Part shown: one piece after another, positions 26,418 through 34,511 of the stretch | Numbering within the stretch: the first letter of the stretch is position 1 | Layout of the letters: every line of letters begins with the position of its first letter | DNA from: Alloyangia pacifica | GTDB lineage: Bacteria; Pseudomonadota; Alphaproteobacteria; Rhodobacterales; Rhodobacteraceae | Direction: 5' to 3' | NCBI RefSeq assembly: GCF_020524285.1 | Contig: NZ_JAIVKX010000009.1 | Coordinates: 62,001 to 126,000, forward strand | Length of the DNA stretch: 64,000 nucleotides | The notes under the pieces: generated by a model | The model's input: the letters and a program-made list of their open reading frames with translations, nothing else | What the model was told of the DNA's origin: nothing | The model's database searches: none | Translations under genes and position numbers: made by a program

Positions 26418-27842
26418 ATGCAGACCAAGATGCTGATCGGCGGCGCTCAGGAAGCCGGGACAGAGACCGAGGAAGCGGTGCTCAACCCGCGCACCGGCGA
26501 GCTGATCGTGAAGATGCCCGAGGCAGACATGGACCAGGTGAACCGCGCCGTGGCGGCCGCCCGCGGCGCCTTTCCCGGCTGGGCCCGCACCACGCCCGGG
26601 CACCGCTCCGGTCTTCTGCTGGCGCTCGCCGACGCCATCGAGGCGCGGGCCGAGGAGTTCGTGACGCTCGAGTCGCTCAACTGCGGCAAGCCGATCAACG
26701 AGGTGCGCAACGAGGAGGTCCCCGCCGTCGCCGACTGCTTCCGCTACTTCGCGGGCGCGGTGCGCAACATGCACGGGCCGCTCGCCGGCGAGTACATGGA
26801 GGGCCACACCTCGATGATCCGCCGCGACCCCATCGGCGTCGTCGCCTCCATCGCGCCGTGGAACTACCCGATGATGATGATGGCCTGGAAGCTGGCCCCG
26901 GCTCTGGCGGGCGGCAACACGGTGGTGATGAAACCCTCCGAGCAGACCCCGCTCACCGCGCTGCTGATGGCCGAGATCATCGCCGGCATCTTCCCGGAGG
27001 GCGTGGTCAACGTGATCGTCGGTCAGGGCGCCACGGTGGGCAATGCGCTGATCAACCACCCGCAGGTCGACATGGTCTCGATCACCGGCGACGTGGCGAC
27101 CGGGCGCAAGGTGCTGCAGGCGGCCTCCAAGTCGGTCAAGCGCACGCACCTGGAGCTGGGCGGCAAGGCCCCGGTGATCGTCATGGACGATGCCGATCTC
27201 GGCCGCGTGGTCGAGGGGCTGCGCGCCTTCGGCTATTACAACGCCGGGCAGGACTGCACCGCCGCCTGCCGCATCTACGCCGGGCCGAAGGTCTACGAGA
27301 ACCTCGTGGCCGACCTCTCCTCCGCCGTCTCCTCCATCGTCTTCGACAATGCCGACGACACGAAGAACGAGATCCCGCCACTGATCTCACAGCGCCAGCG
27401 CGACCGGGTGGCGAGCTTCGTGCAGCGCGCCTCGGAGCTCAAGCACATCGAGGTGACCACCGGCGGCGCTCAACACGAGGGCTCGGGCTTCTACTACCGC
27501 CCCACCGTCATCGCGGGCGCCCTGCAAGAGGACGAAATCGTCCAGCGCGAGGTCTTCGGCCCCGTCGTCTCGGTCACCCGCTTCGATGATCCGGACACCG
27601 CCGTCGCCTGGGCCAACGACAGCCAGTACGGGCTCGCGTCGTCGGTCTGGACCGAGAACATCGGCCGGGCGCTCGATATCTCGTCGCGGCTGCAATACGG
27701 CTGCACCTGGGTGAACACGCACTTCATGCTGGTCAACGAGATGCCGCACGGCGGGCTCAAGCAGTCGGGCTACGGCAAGGACATGTCGATGTACGCGCTC
27801 GAGGACTACACCGTCGCGCGCCACGTGATGATCGCGCACTGA
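26418..27842 (+). CDS. patD: Gamma-aminobutyraldehyde dehydrogenase (PatD/YdcW type)
   Basis: A 474-residue NAD-dependent aldehyde dehydrogenase that would oxidise 4-aminobutanal, from putrescine transamination or oxidation, to GABA. The general base E246 is in THLELGGKAP and the nucleophile C280 in GQDCTAACR; that Cys context matches E. coli PatD, and APWNYP lies in the cofactor site. Operon position after a polyamine-type importer supports the role. I chose the ATG at 26418 because GGAGG lies 5-6 nt upstream; an in-frame ATG at 26403 would add five residues. No putrescine aminotransferase is in the window. Other omega-aminoaldehydes or betaine aldehyde are alternative substrates. Confidence 0.9.
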   Translation: MQTKMLIGGAQEAGTETEEAVLNPRTGELIVKMPEADMDQVNRAVAAARGAFPGWARTTPGHRSGLLLALADAIEARAEEFVTLESLNCGKPINEVRNEEVPAVADCFRYFAGAVRNMHGPLAGEYMEGHTSMIRRDPIGVVASIAPWNYPMMMMAWKLAPALAGGNTVVMKPSEQTPLTALLMAEIIAGIFPEGVVNVIVGQGATVGNALINHPQVDMVSITGDVATGRKVLQAASKSVKRTHLELGGKAPVIVMDDADLGRVVEGLRAFGYYNAGQDCTAACRIYAGPKVYENLVADLSSAVSSIVFDNADDTKNEIPPLISQRQRDRVASFVQRASELKHIEVTTGGAQHEGSGFYYRPTVIAGALQEDEIVQREVFGPVVSVTRFDDPDTAVAWANDSQYGLASSVWTENIGRALDISSRLQYGCTWVNTHFMLVNEMPHGGLKQSGYGKDMSMYALEDYTVARHVMIAH

Positions 27843-27851
27843 AGTCTGGCA

Positions 27852-27870
27852 GGGGCGGCCCGGCCGCCCC
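27852..27870. terminator. Bidirectional hairpin between convergent patD and metallohydrolase genes
   Basis: GGGGCGGCC, one base, GGCCGCCCC: 9-bp complementary arms lying between the facing stop codons at 27842 and 27876. The stem is very GC-rich; no strong T-run on either side. Confidence 0.6.
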
Positions 27871-27875
27871 CCGCT

Positions 27876-28784
27876 TCAGAGCGGGACGAAGCGGTAGGCA
27901 TGCCCGGCGCGCTCCACATGGCCCATGCCGCCCTGCGAGAGGTGGAAGCCGATCACCGGCATCTGCTCCTGCGCCAGGCGCTCCATCAGCGCGACGCGGG
28001 TGCGCGCCGCCAGTTCCGGCTCCTGATCCGAGTTCGCCTCCCAGCCCGGACGGGCAAAGGCCACGTGGTCATTGCCGATGGAGTCCCCGACGATCAGCGC
28101 CGCCTCGTTGCCCTGCCGCAGTTCGAAGGCCATGTGGCCCGGCGTGTGGCCCGGCGTGAGAATCGACGCGAGGCCGGGCAGGATCTCGGCGCCGTCCTCG
28201 AAGCGTTCGATCCGGTCCTCGATCACCTCCATCCGCCGCCGCGCACCAACCGCGAAGGCCTGCCGTTCGACGCCGATGGTCTCGGCAGTCGCCGGATCCC
28301 ACCAGTAGTCCCATTCCTCGCGGCCCATCAGGTAGCGCGCTTGGGGGAAAACGAGATCGTCGAAATCGTCGAGCAGCCCCCAGATGTGATCGGGGTGGGC
28401 ATGGGTGAAGACAATCGCCGTCACCTGATCGGGCGAGACCCCGACGGCTTCCAGGTTGCCCAGAAGCTCTCCCGCGCTGTCCATGAAGGTGCTGCCCGCG
28501 CCGACATCGAAGAGCACGGTCTGGTCGCCGTCCTGCCAGAGCGTCACGTTGCACTCGGGCGTCAGGCGCTGGCGGTCGACGCCCTGCGCGGCAAGGATAT
28601 CGGTCAGCTCGGCCTCGGGCATGCCGGCGAAGATGAAATCGCCGGGCAGCACGAGGTTGCCGTCGCTCACGGTGATCAGCCGGCCCGAGCCGATCGTGGT
28701 CTCGGCGATCAGCCGGCGGGGCAGCAACGGCGCAAGGCCGGCGGCCGCGGCGGTTTGCAGCAGGTGCCTGCGGGTCAGTGGCAT
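27876..28784 (-). CDS. Tat-exported metallo-beta-lactamase-fold hydrolase, SoxH-like
   Basis: A 302-residue protein with a twin-arginine signal (LTRRHLLQ, cleavage near 28) and a metallo-beta-lactamase domain: HAHPDH (128-133), GHTPGH downstream, then a GDS strand and a final FH-containing loop. In Paracoccus, soxH at the end of the sox cluster encodes an exported member of this fold whose function is unproven and which is dispensable for thiosulfate oxidation. Here it is the last gene of the soxS-soxR-soxT minus-strand set. The ATG at 28784 has GGAGGAGA just upstream. The SoxH label rests on fold, export and position. Confidence 0.8.
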   Translation of the reverse strand: MPLTRRHLLQTAAAAGLAPLLPRRLIAETTIGSGRLITVSDGNLVLPGDFIFAGMPEAELTDILAAQGVDRQRLTPECNVTLWQDGDQTVLFDVGAGSTFMDSAGELLGNLEAVGVSPDQVTAIVFTHAHPDHIWGLLDDFDDLVFPQARYLMGREEWDYWWDPATAETIGVERQAFAVGARRRMEVIEDRIERFEDGAEILPGLASILTPGHTPGHMAFELRQGNEAALIVGDSIGNDHVAFARPGWEANSDQEPELAARTRVALMERLAQEQMPVIGFHLSQGGMGHVERAGHAYRFVPL

Positions 28785-28859
28785 GGTCTCTCCTCCCATT
28801 CACACATTCGCATCCTATGATGTAAATGCCGTGGCGGGAAGGATTGATTGTGCAGACCG

Positions 28860-29897
28860 CTACTCGGCGGGCGCGAAGCCGACGATGAGCTGCCGCAGCC
28901 CGATGGCCGCCCCGGCGAAGATCGACAGCAGTGCGACGGGCGCGCTGAAGGTCAGCAGGGAAAAGGCGCTCAGCCCCTGCCCGACGCTGCAGCCCGCAGC
29001 CAGAACCGCGCCCGGCCCCATCAGCGCCGCGCCGAGAATCTGGCGCTTCAGCTCGCGCGGGTCCTCGCAGGCCTCCCAGCGGAAGTGCCCCTTGCTCAGC
29101 GAGCCGAGGAAGGCCCCGAGCAAAACGCCCGTGACCGATCCCACGGCAAAGCCCGGAGCTGCCGCCGAGGCGGTCATCAACCACAGCAGGCTCTCCCCCA
29201 GCGGGCGGGCAAAGGAATGCCCCTCGACCATCACCGCTCCGAAGCTCCGGGTCGCGGCAACCTGCGTGCCGATCCAGGCCGAGGTCACAGCGAAGCCGAC
29301 CACCGCCCCCCAGACCACGTGCCGCGGCGAGCGGACCATGCCGCCGCCCGCGAGCGCGACGAGGATCAGCAGCGCCCCGGCGGCGAGCCCGGTCAGCAGC
29401 GGCGCCCCGGTGATCTGCGACAGGGCCTGCGGCGCGGTGGCCGGCGTGTCCGGGAAGATGGCCACCCGCGCCAGCGCAAGCGGCCCGGAGATGGTGATAT
29501 AGGCGGTCAGCCCCATCACCACGACGATCACCAGAGAGCGCAGGTCACCGCCCCCGAGCCGCGCCAAGGCGCCGTAGCCGCAGTTGCCCGACAGCGCCAT
29601 GCCGTAGCCGAAGATCAGACCGCCGAGCACGGTGCCCGGCAGCGACCATTGCCGCGCGATATAGAAGGTCTGTGCTGGATCGAGCCAGCCAGCGGCGATG
29701 GCGGCATGGGTGGTGATCACGGCAATGCCGATCGCCAGCCCCCACATCCGCAGCCGCCGCGTATCAGAGGAATAGAGCGCGTCCTCGATCGCGCCGAGCG
29801 TGCAGAAACGCCCGATCCGGGCGGCCAGGCCAAGCACCACGCCCCCGATCAATCCCACGAGCGCCGCAAGCGCGGCGCCGTCTCCAAAGTCGAACAT
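28860..29897 (-). CDS. soxT: YeeE/YedE-family sulfur transporter, SoxT
   Basis: A 345-residue inner-membrane protein with about nine to ten helices in two repeats of the YeeE/YedE (sulf_transp) family. Conserved thiosulfate-relay-type cysteines are present: C32 in GRFCTLG, C106 in SGNCGYG and C303 in AGCSVGQG, matching the positions used for thiosulfate uptake in characterised YeeE proteins. SoxT is typically encoded next to soxR/soxS and supplies sulfur compounds for sensing or metabolism. The ATG at 29897 has GGGAGCGA upstream. It is transcribed with soxR and soxS. Confidence 0.88.
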   Translation of the reverse strand: MFDFGDGAALAALVGLIGGVVLGLAARIGRFCTLGAIEDALYSSDTRRLRMWGLAIGIAVITTHAAIAAGWLDPAQTFYIARQWSLPGTVLGGLIFGYGMALSGNCGYGALARLGGGDLRSLVIVVVMGLTAYITISGPLALARVAIFPDTPATAPQALSQITGAPLLTGLAAGALLILVALAGGGMVRSPRHVVWGAVVGFAVTSAWIGTQVAATRSFGAVMVEGHSFARPLGESLLWLMTASAAAPGFAVGSVTGVLLGAFLGSLSKGHFRWEACEDPRELKRQILGAALMGPGAVLAAGCSVGQGLSAFSLLTFSAPVALLSIFAGAAIGLRQLIVGFAPAE

Positions 29898-29939
29898 TCC
29901 GACTGTCGCTCCCTTTCGACCGTCGGCTCGCGCCGCCGG

Positions 29940-30296
29940 TCACTCCTCCCGACAGAACAGGTCGTATATGACCTCCATGATCTTCTTCGGCCGGTCGTCC
30001 GTCAAGGAGTAGTAGATCGTCTTGCCGTCACGCCGGGGCGTGACCAGCCCCTCGAGCCGCAGCCGCGAGAGCTGCTGCGAGACCGCCGACTGCCGCGCCG
30101 AGAGCAGATCCTCGAGCTCGGTCACCGATTTCTCGCCCGAGGCGAGATGGCACAGGATCATCATCCGCCCGCCGTGGCTCATCGCCTTGAGCAGGTTAGA
30201 AGCCTCTTCGGCCTTTTCCATGAACCGGTCCATCTCCGGCTCGCTCATGCCCTCGTCGAAGACGGGGAGGTGGGCAGCGTTCTGCATCGGCATCAT
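29940..30296 (-). CDS. soxR: SoxR, ArsR-family repressor with a persulfide-sensor cysteine pair
   Basis: A 118-residue ArsR/SmtB winged-helix repressor. The recognition helix region is ARQSAVSQQLSRLRLEGLV and the wing is RRDGKTIYYSL. The cysteines are C49 (ILCHLA) and C115 (LFCRE), 66 residues apart. R. capsulatus SqrR senses persulfides through C41 and C107, the same spacing, so this protein probably senses sulfane sulfur rather than metals. It would repress sox promoters; matching palindromes lie before soxX and soxB. I chose the ATG at 30296, which overlaps the soxS stop (ATGA); the next codon is also ATG. Confidence 0.9.
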   Translation of the reverse strand: MMPMQNAAHLPVFDEGMSEPEMDRFMEKAEEASNLLKAMSHGGRMMILCHLASGEKSVTELEDLLSARQSAVSQQLSRLRLEGLVTPRRDGKTIYYSLTDDRPKKIMEVIYDLFCREE

Positions 30297-30664
30297 CCGT
30301 TTATCTGCGCGGGAGGGTGCGCGGGTGAGGCAGGAGCCTCCTCGATCAGGCGGGCAAGCAGCGCCCAGAAAAAGTCTTCTCCAGGATAGCCTTCGATTCG
30401 CCCGGTTTCCATCCCGTCCGTCACGAGAATGAAGGTCGGGGTGAAGGCCACCGGCCGGGCGAGCTCGATATCTTGCGGCAAGGCGCGAATATCGGCCCGG
30501 CGCAGCGGCGCGGCCTGGCCCTCGGGAGTCTTGGGGTAGATCGGCGCGATCTGCGCATCCCAGGCCTCGCAATAGGCGCAGCCCGCCTGCTCGGCCATGA
30601 GCAGCAGGGTCTCGGCGCGCAGCGGCAAGGGCAGCAGCAGAAGCAGGCAAAGAAGAAGGCGCAT
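30293..30664 (-). CDS. soxS: SoxS, periplasmic thioredoxin-like protein
   Basis: A 123-residue exported thioredoxin-fold protein. A signal peptide (about residues 1-17) is followed by C29-AY-C32 in AGCAYCEAWD and a cis-Pro region VAFTPTFIL. In Paracoccus pantotrophus SoxS is needed to keep the SoxYZ carrier cysteine active. It starts the minus-strand soxS-soxR-soxT set, divergent from soxV across an AT-rich regulatory region. The frame extends upstream into that region, but the Met at 30664 gives the expected signal peptide; its ribosome binding site is weak. Confidence 0.88.
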   Translation of the reverse strand: MRLLLCLLLLLPLPLRAETLLLMAEQAGCAYCEAWDAQIAPIYPKTPEGQAAPLRRADIRALPQDIELARPVAFTPTFILVTDGMETGRIEGYPGEDFFWALLARLIEEAPASPAHPPAQING

Positions 30665-30694
30665 CGAAGGTGTTCCACAGTGGATTGACCGGAA

Positions 30695-30733
30695 GCATAT
30701 CACATACGTAACGTAATATGCGAATATGTATTC
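30695..30733. promoter_or_regulatory. soxS-soxV divergent regulatory region with nested palindromes
   Basis: Outer arms GCATAT (30695-30700) and ATATGC (30716-30721) enclose TACGT-A-ACGTA (30705-30715). GAATA-TG-TATTC lies at 30722-30733, directly before the soxV ribosome binding site. The region is AT-rich in a GC-rich genome and sits between divergent genes of the sox regulon, so it is the expected SoxR site. It lacks the exact ATTC-N8-GAAT form seen before soxX and soxB. Confidence 0.55.
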
Positions 30734-30752
30734 ACGGGAGGAGCGTCGCTGC

Positions 30753-31487
30753 ATGTTCGATGTCACATTTCTGGGCGCTTTCCTGGCGGGGCTGCTGTCC
30801 TTCCTGTCGCCCTGCATCCTGCCGATCGTGCCCTTCTACCTGTCCTACCTGGCCGGACAGGGCGTGCACGTGGTGGCCGAGACCGGCGTGGTGCCGCCCG
30901 GATTGCGCCGCCGTGCAGTGATCGGCGCGCTGCTTTTTGCGCTCGGGGTGATCACCGTCTTCGTCGGGCTGGGAGCGACGGCCACGGTCTTCGGCCAGAT
31001 GGTGCGCGAATGGTTCGGCGTGCTGCGCTGGGTCGCCGCCGCGATCATCATCCTGATGGGGCTGCATTTCCTGGGCGTGCTGCGCATTCCCCTGCTCTAC
31101 CGGCAGGTGCGCTCCGAGGCCCGGGGCGCCACCGGGTTCGTCGGCGCCTATGTGATCGGGCTGGCCTTCGCCTTCGGCTGGACGCCCTGCGTCGGCCCGG
31201 TGCTGGCGGCAATCCTCTTCACCGCTGCCGGGCAGGACACCGCGCAGCATGGCGCGCTGCTGCTGCTCACCTATGGCATGGGCATGACCCTGCCCTTCGT
31301 GCTGGCCGCTGCCTTCATCGGCCCGTTCCTGCGCTTCATGGCCCGCTTCCGGCGCCACCTCGGCGGCGTCGAAAAGGCGATGGGGCTGCTGCTCATCCTG
31401 TTCGGCGTCCTGATCGCGACCAACAGCGTCAACCTGATCGCCGCCTGGCTCATCGACACCATCCCGTGGTTCAGCCGCATCGGCTGA
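30753..31487 (+). CDS. soxV: SoxV, CcdA-type membrane electron conduit
   Basis: A 244-residue inner-membrane protein with six helices of the CcdA/DsbD-beta family. It carries the two redox cysteines: C21 in SFLSPCILPIVPFY and C146 in GWTPCVGP. It passes electrons from cytoplasmic thioredoxin to periplasmic SoxW/SoxS and so keeps SoxYZ active. GGAGG lies about 11 nt before the ATG at 30753; an earlier in-frame ATG at 30726 sits inside the palindromic region and lacks a site. First gene of the plus-strand sox set; soxW follows after 27 nt. Confidence 0.92.
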   Translation: MFDVTFLGAFLAGLLSFLSPCILPIVPFYLSYLAGQGVHVVAETGVVPPGLRRRAVIGALLFALGVITVFVGLGATATVFGQMVREWFGVLRWVAAAIIILMGLHFLGVLRIPLLYRQVRSEARGATGFVGAYVIGLAFAFGWTPCVGPVLAAILFTAAGQDTAQHGALLLLTYGMGMTLPFVLAAAFIGPFLRFMARFRRHLGGVEKAMGLLLILFGVLIATNSVNLIAAWLIDTIPWFSRIG

Positions 31488-31514
31488 CCCGGCCCCATCG
31501 GAAGGAGGAGACCG

Positions 31515-32093
31515 ATGACACGATTGTTCCCCACGCTGGCGACGTCCGCGCTGCTCGCGCTGGCCGCAGCCCTGCCCTCGCCCGCCGCCCAGCTTGGCGA
31601 CGACGGGCTGCACAAGGCGCCCTGGATGCATGACACCTTCAAGGACCTGCGCGAGGATCTGGCCGAGGCGAACGCCGCCGGTCAGCGCCTGCTGATTCTC
31701 ATCGAGCAGCGCGGCTGCATCTACTGCACCAAGATGCACGAGGAGGTCTTCCCGCAGCCGGAGATCGCCAAGCTGCTCTCGGAGGACTTCTTCGTCATCC
31801 AGATCAACATGTTCGGCGACGTCGAGGTGACCGACCTCGACGGCACGGTGCTGCCCGAGAAAGACATGGTGCGGCGCTGGGGGATGCTCTTCACCCCGAC
31901 CATGATCTTCCTGCCGGAGGATCTGAAAGAGCTGCCCGCGCCACAGGCCGCGGTGGCCGTCATGCCCGGCGCTTTCGAGAAAGGCACCACCCGCCACATG
32001 CTGCAATGGGTGCTCGAAAAGGGCTACGACGGCGACGAGCCATTCCAGAAGTACCACGCACGCAAACTCGAAGAAGATCGCGCAAAGAACTGA
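31515..32093 (+). CDS. soxW: SoxW, periplasmic thioredoxin
   Basis: A 192-residue exported thioredoxin-fold protein with a signal peptide (residues 1-25) and active site C68-IY-C71 (RGCIYCTKMH). It has a cis-Pro loop LFTPTMIFL. SoxW is reduced by SoxV and is usually the next gene, as here. AAGGAGGAG lies just before the ATG. A small hairpin and a regulatory palindrome follow before soxX. Confidence 0.92.
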   Translation: MTRLFPTLATSALLALAAALPSPAAQLGDDGLHKAPWMHDTFKDLREDLAEANAAGQRLLILIEQRGCIYCTKMHEEVFPQPEIAKLLSEDFFVIQINMFGDVEVTDLDGTVLPEKDMVRRWGMLFTPTMIFLPEDLKELPAPQAAVAVMPGAFEKGTTRHMLQWVLEKGYDGDEPFQKYHARKLEEDRAKN

Positions 32094-32160
32094 CAAATCG
32101 GGAGAGTTCCTGCGGCTCTGTCACGCGGCACGCCGCCGCGACATCACCACGCGGGGAGGC

Positions 32161-32180
32161 TGTCGGCCCGCCGACATATC
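32161..32180 (+). terminator. Weak hairpin after soxW
   Basis: TGTCGG, loop CCCG, CCGACA (32161-32176), followed by TATCTTT. A short stem with a few Ts; it could partly end the soxVW transcript before the soxX promoter. Confidence 0.4.
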
Positions 32181-32183
32181 TTT

Positions 32184-32203
32184 AAATTCACGGCTATGAA
32201 TTT
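32184..32203. promoter_or_regulatory. Candidate SoxR operator before soxX
   Basis: AAATTCA, six bases, TGAATTT: a perfect 7-bp inverted repeat. Its core is ATTC-N8-GAAT (32186-32201), the half-site spacing I recall for SqrR/BigR-type persulfide repressors. It lies about 60 nt before the soxX start in an AT-rich stretch. The same core with the same flanking ACG recurs before soxB. Confidence 0.65.
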
Positions 32204-32261
32204 GTTGTTGCAAAAAGTGCAATGTGTGCCGTAGCATTCAAGACATGGAAGGGGAGGAGAC

Positions 32262-32741
32262 ATGAAAACCACGGTCGCACTAGCGTCCGTCATCGGGATC
32301 GTTGCATCCGCCGCACTGGCCGGCAGCACCGTCCCGGATGACGTCAGCTTCACCGAATACGGCGAGGTCGAGGCTTCGTTGACCGGCACCCCGGGAGATC
32401 CTGACCGGGGCGCCGAGATCATGACCACCAGGTCGAAGGGCAACTGCGTGGCCTGCCACGCGGTCACCGCGCTCGCCGACGCGCCGTTCCACGGCGAGGT
32501 CGGCCCGCCGCTCGACGGCGTCGGCGGCTATCGCTCCGCGGCGGAGCTGCGCGGCATCGTCGCCAACGCCAAGAAGATGTTCGACGGCACGGTGATGCCC
32601 GCCTTCTACAAGACCAGCGGCTTCATCCGGCCCGGCGACGGCTACACCGGCAAGGCCGCGAACGGAGACCTGCCGCCGATCCTTTCCGCCCAGGAGGTGG
32701 AGGACGTGGTGGCCTTCCTGATGACCCTTCAGGACAGCTGA
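32262..32741 (+). CDS. soxX: SoxX, monoheme cytochrome c
   Basis: A 159-residue periplasmic c-type cytochrome, partner of SoxA in the SoxAX complex, which attaches thiosulfate to the SoxY cysteine. Signal peptide residues 1-20; the single heme site is C62-VA-CH (62-66). A distal Met candidate is in VMPAFYKT, and a C-terminal VAFLMTL helix is typical of class I cytochromes. GGGGAGGAG precedes the ATG. It opens the soxXYZA unit. Confidence 0.93.
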   Translation: MKTTVALASVIGIVASAALAGSTVPDDVSFTEYGEVEASLTGTPGDPDRGAEIMTTRSKGNCVACHAVTALADAPFHGEVGPPLDGVGGYRSAAELRGIVANAKKMFDGTVMPAFYKTSGFIRPGDGYTGKAANGDLPPILSAQEVEDVVAFLMTLQDS

Positions 32742-32754
32742 GAGAGGAGACGGC

Positions 32755-33171
32755 ATGCGCCTGACCAGACGAGATACATTCGGGCTTGCCCTCGGCGCCA
32801 TGGCGCTGACGGTTCTGCCCTTCCGCGCCAACGCCTCAGTCGAGGACATGATCGCCGAGTTCACCGGCGGCGCGGACATTGGAGACAGCGGCGTGGATCT
32901 GACCGCGCCGGAGATCGCCGAGAACGGCAACACCGTGCCGATCAGCGTGGACGCGCCCGGCGCGTCGGAAATCCTGGTGCTCGCCGCCGGAAACCCGACC
33001 CCGGCGGTTGCCACCTTCGCCTTTGGCCCCCTCGCGGGCTCGCGCATGGCATCCACCCGCATCCGGCTTGCCGGAACGCAGGAGGTGATCGCGGTGGCGA
33101 AGCTCGAGGACGGCAGTTTCGCGCGCACCGCCAAGACCGTGAAGGTCACCATCGGCGGCTGCGGCGGCTAA
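32755..33171 (+). CDS. soxY: SoxY, sulfur carrier subunit
   Basis: A 138-residue Tat-exported protein (LTRRDTFG signal, cleavage after ANA). The C-terminal swinging arm ends in GGCGG; its cysteine carries sulfur intermediates between SoxAX, SoxB and SoxCD. It pairs with SoxZ, encoded 15 nt downstream. AGAGAGGAG lies before the ATG. Full-length and intact. Confidence 0.95.
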   Translation: MRLTRRDTFGLALGAMALTVLPFRANASVEDMIAEFTGGADIGDSGVDLTAPEIAENGNTVPISVDAPGASEILVLAAGNPTPAVATFAFGPLAGSRMASTRIRLAGTQEVIAVAKLEDGSFARTAKTVKVTIGGCGG

Positions 33172-33186
33172 GAGGAGACAAGACAG

Positions 33187-33516
33187 ATGGCATCCGGAGT
33201 GAAACCCCGCGTCAAGGTTCCCAAGTCCGCTGCGGCGGGCGAGGTGGTCACCCTCAAGACGCTGATCAGCCACCCGATGGAAAGCGGCCAGCGCAAGGAC
33301 AAGGACGGCAACGTCATCCCGCGCTCGATCATCAACCGCTTCACCTGCGACTTCAACGGCCAGAACGTCATCGACGTGAAGATGGAGCCGGCGATCTCGA
33401 CCAACCCCTACTTCGAGTTCGAGGCGCTGGTGCCGGAGGCCGGTGAGTTCACCTTCACCTGGTACGACGACGACGGCTCCACCTACACGGAGACCAAGCC
33501 GATCGAGATCGGCTGA
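33187..33516 (+). CDS. soxZ: SoxZ, SoxY partner
   Basis: A 109-residue immunoglobulin-like protein without its own signal; it is exported as a complex with SoxY. Typical blocks are KPRVKVPKSA at the start, ISHPMESGQRKD, INRFTCDFNGQ and FTWYDDDG near the C-terminus. AGGAGA precedes the ATG. The gap to soxA contains a 10-bp hairpin. Confidence 0.95.
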   Translation: MASGVKPRVKVPKSAAAGEVVTLKTLISHPMESGQRKDKDGNVIPRSIINRFTCDFNGQNVIDVKMEPAISTNPYFEFEALVPEAGEFTFTWYDDDGSTYTETKPIEIG

Positions 33517-33525
33517 CACACGGCG

Positions 33526-33552
33526 GGTGGTCCGGAGAGGAGCCGGGCCACC
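33526..33552 (+). promoter_or_regulatory. Intercistronic hairpin between soxZ and soxA
   Basis: GGTGGTCCGG (33526-33535) and CCGGGCCACC (33543-33552) pair over ten positions, one as G-U, with a 7-nt loop. No T-run follows, so an mRNA-stability or ratio-setting element is more likely than a terminator. Confidence 0.45.
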
Positions 33553-33608
33553 TCGAACCGTCTCGCCCGACCTCTTGCACGGCCGGGCCAACTAGAGGGA
33601 GGAGACAC

Positions 33609-34463
33609 ATGACACGCAAGGCGATTGCGCTCACCGCGCTCGCCCTGCTGGCCGCACCGCTGGTGGTGCAGGCCGGCGGGCCCGATGACGACGAACTGGT
33701 CATCAACGGCGAGATCGAGATCACTACCAAGGCCCCCGCCCCCGGTTTCCTGTCGGACACGATGGACGAGGTGATGTCGGGCTGGCACTTCCGCTCGGAC
33801 GAGACCCAGGCCTTGGAACTCGACGACTTCGACAACCCCGGCATGATCTTCGTCGACCAGGCGCGGGATCAGTGGGAGATGGTCGAGGGCACCGAGGGCG
33901 AGAGCTGCGCCTCCTGCCACGGCGCCCCCGAGGAGATGGCCGGCGTCAAGGCCAGCTATCCCAAGTGGAACGACGAGGCCGAGGAAGTCCGCACCCTGCA
34001 GATGCAGGTCAACGGCTGCCGCACCGAGCGCATGGGCGCCGAGCCTTGGAAATACGACAGCGCCGACGCGATCAACATGGAGGCGCTCTTGGCCTCGGTG
34101 TCGCGCGGGATGCCGGTCGACGTGGCCATCGACGGTCCGGTCGAGGCGGTCTGGGAGCAGGGCAAGGAACTCTACTACACCCGCACCGGCCAGCTCGAGC
34201 TGTCCTGCGCCAACTGCCACGAGCAGAACTACGGCAACTACATCCGCGCCGATCATCTCAGCCAGGGCCAGATCAACGGCTTCCCGACCTACCGGTTGAA
34301 GAACGCGCAGCTCAACGGGGTGCAGTCGCGCTTCAAGGGCTGCGTGCGCGACACCCGCGCCGAGACCTATTCGCCGGGCAGCCCCGAGTTCATCGCTCTG
34401 GAACTCTACGTCGCGTCGCGCGGCAACGGCCTGTCAGTCGAAGGCCCCTCCGTCCGCAACTGA
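33609..34463 (+). CDS. soxA: SoxA, diheme cytochrome c
   Basis: A 284-residue periplasmic subunit of SoxAX. Signal peptide residues 1-22. Two heme sites are present, CASCH (100-104) and CANCH (200-204), so this is the diheme form as in Paracoccus and Rhodovulum. C245 in FKGCVRDTR is the expected modified active-site cysteine ligand, and C137 (NGCRTER) is the other conserved cysteine. AGGGAGGAG precedes the ATG. A strong terminator follows immediately. Confidence 0.95.
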   Translation: MTRKAIALTALALLAAPLVVQAGGPDDDELVINGEIEITTKAPAPGFLSDTMDEVMSGWHFRSDETQALELDDFDNPGMIFVDQARDQWEMVEGTEGESCASCHGAPEEMAGVKASYPKWNDEAEEVRTLQMQVNGCRTERMGAEPWKYDSADAINMEALLASVSRGMPVDVAIDGPVEAVWEQGKELYYTRTGQLELSCANCHEQNYGNYIRADHLSQGQINGFPTYRLKNAQLNGVQSRFKGCVRDTRAETYSPGSPEFIALELYVASRGNGLSVEGPSVRN

Positions 34464-34470
34464 TCCCTGC

Positions 34471-34502
34471 CCCGCGCGAGTTGCTCGCGCGGGGTTTCTC
34501 TT
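34471..34502 (+). terminator. Strong intrinsic terminator after soxA
   Basis: CCCCGCGCGAG (34471-34481), loop TTG, CTCGCGCGGGG (34485-34495), then TTTCTCTT. An 11-bp perfect stem with a T-rich tail starts 8 nt after the soxA stop. It should end most soxXYZA transcripts. Confidence 0.8.
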
Positions 34503-34511
34503 CCCAAACGA

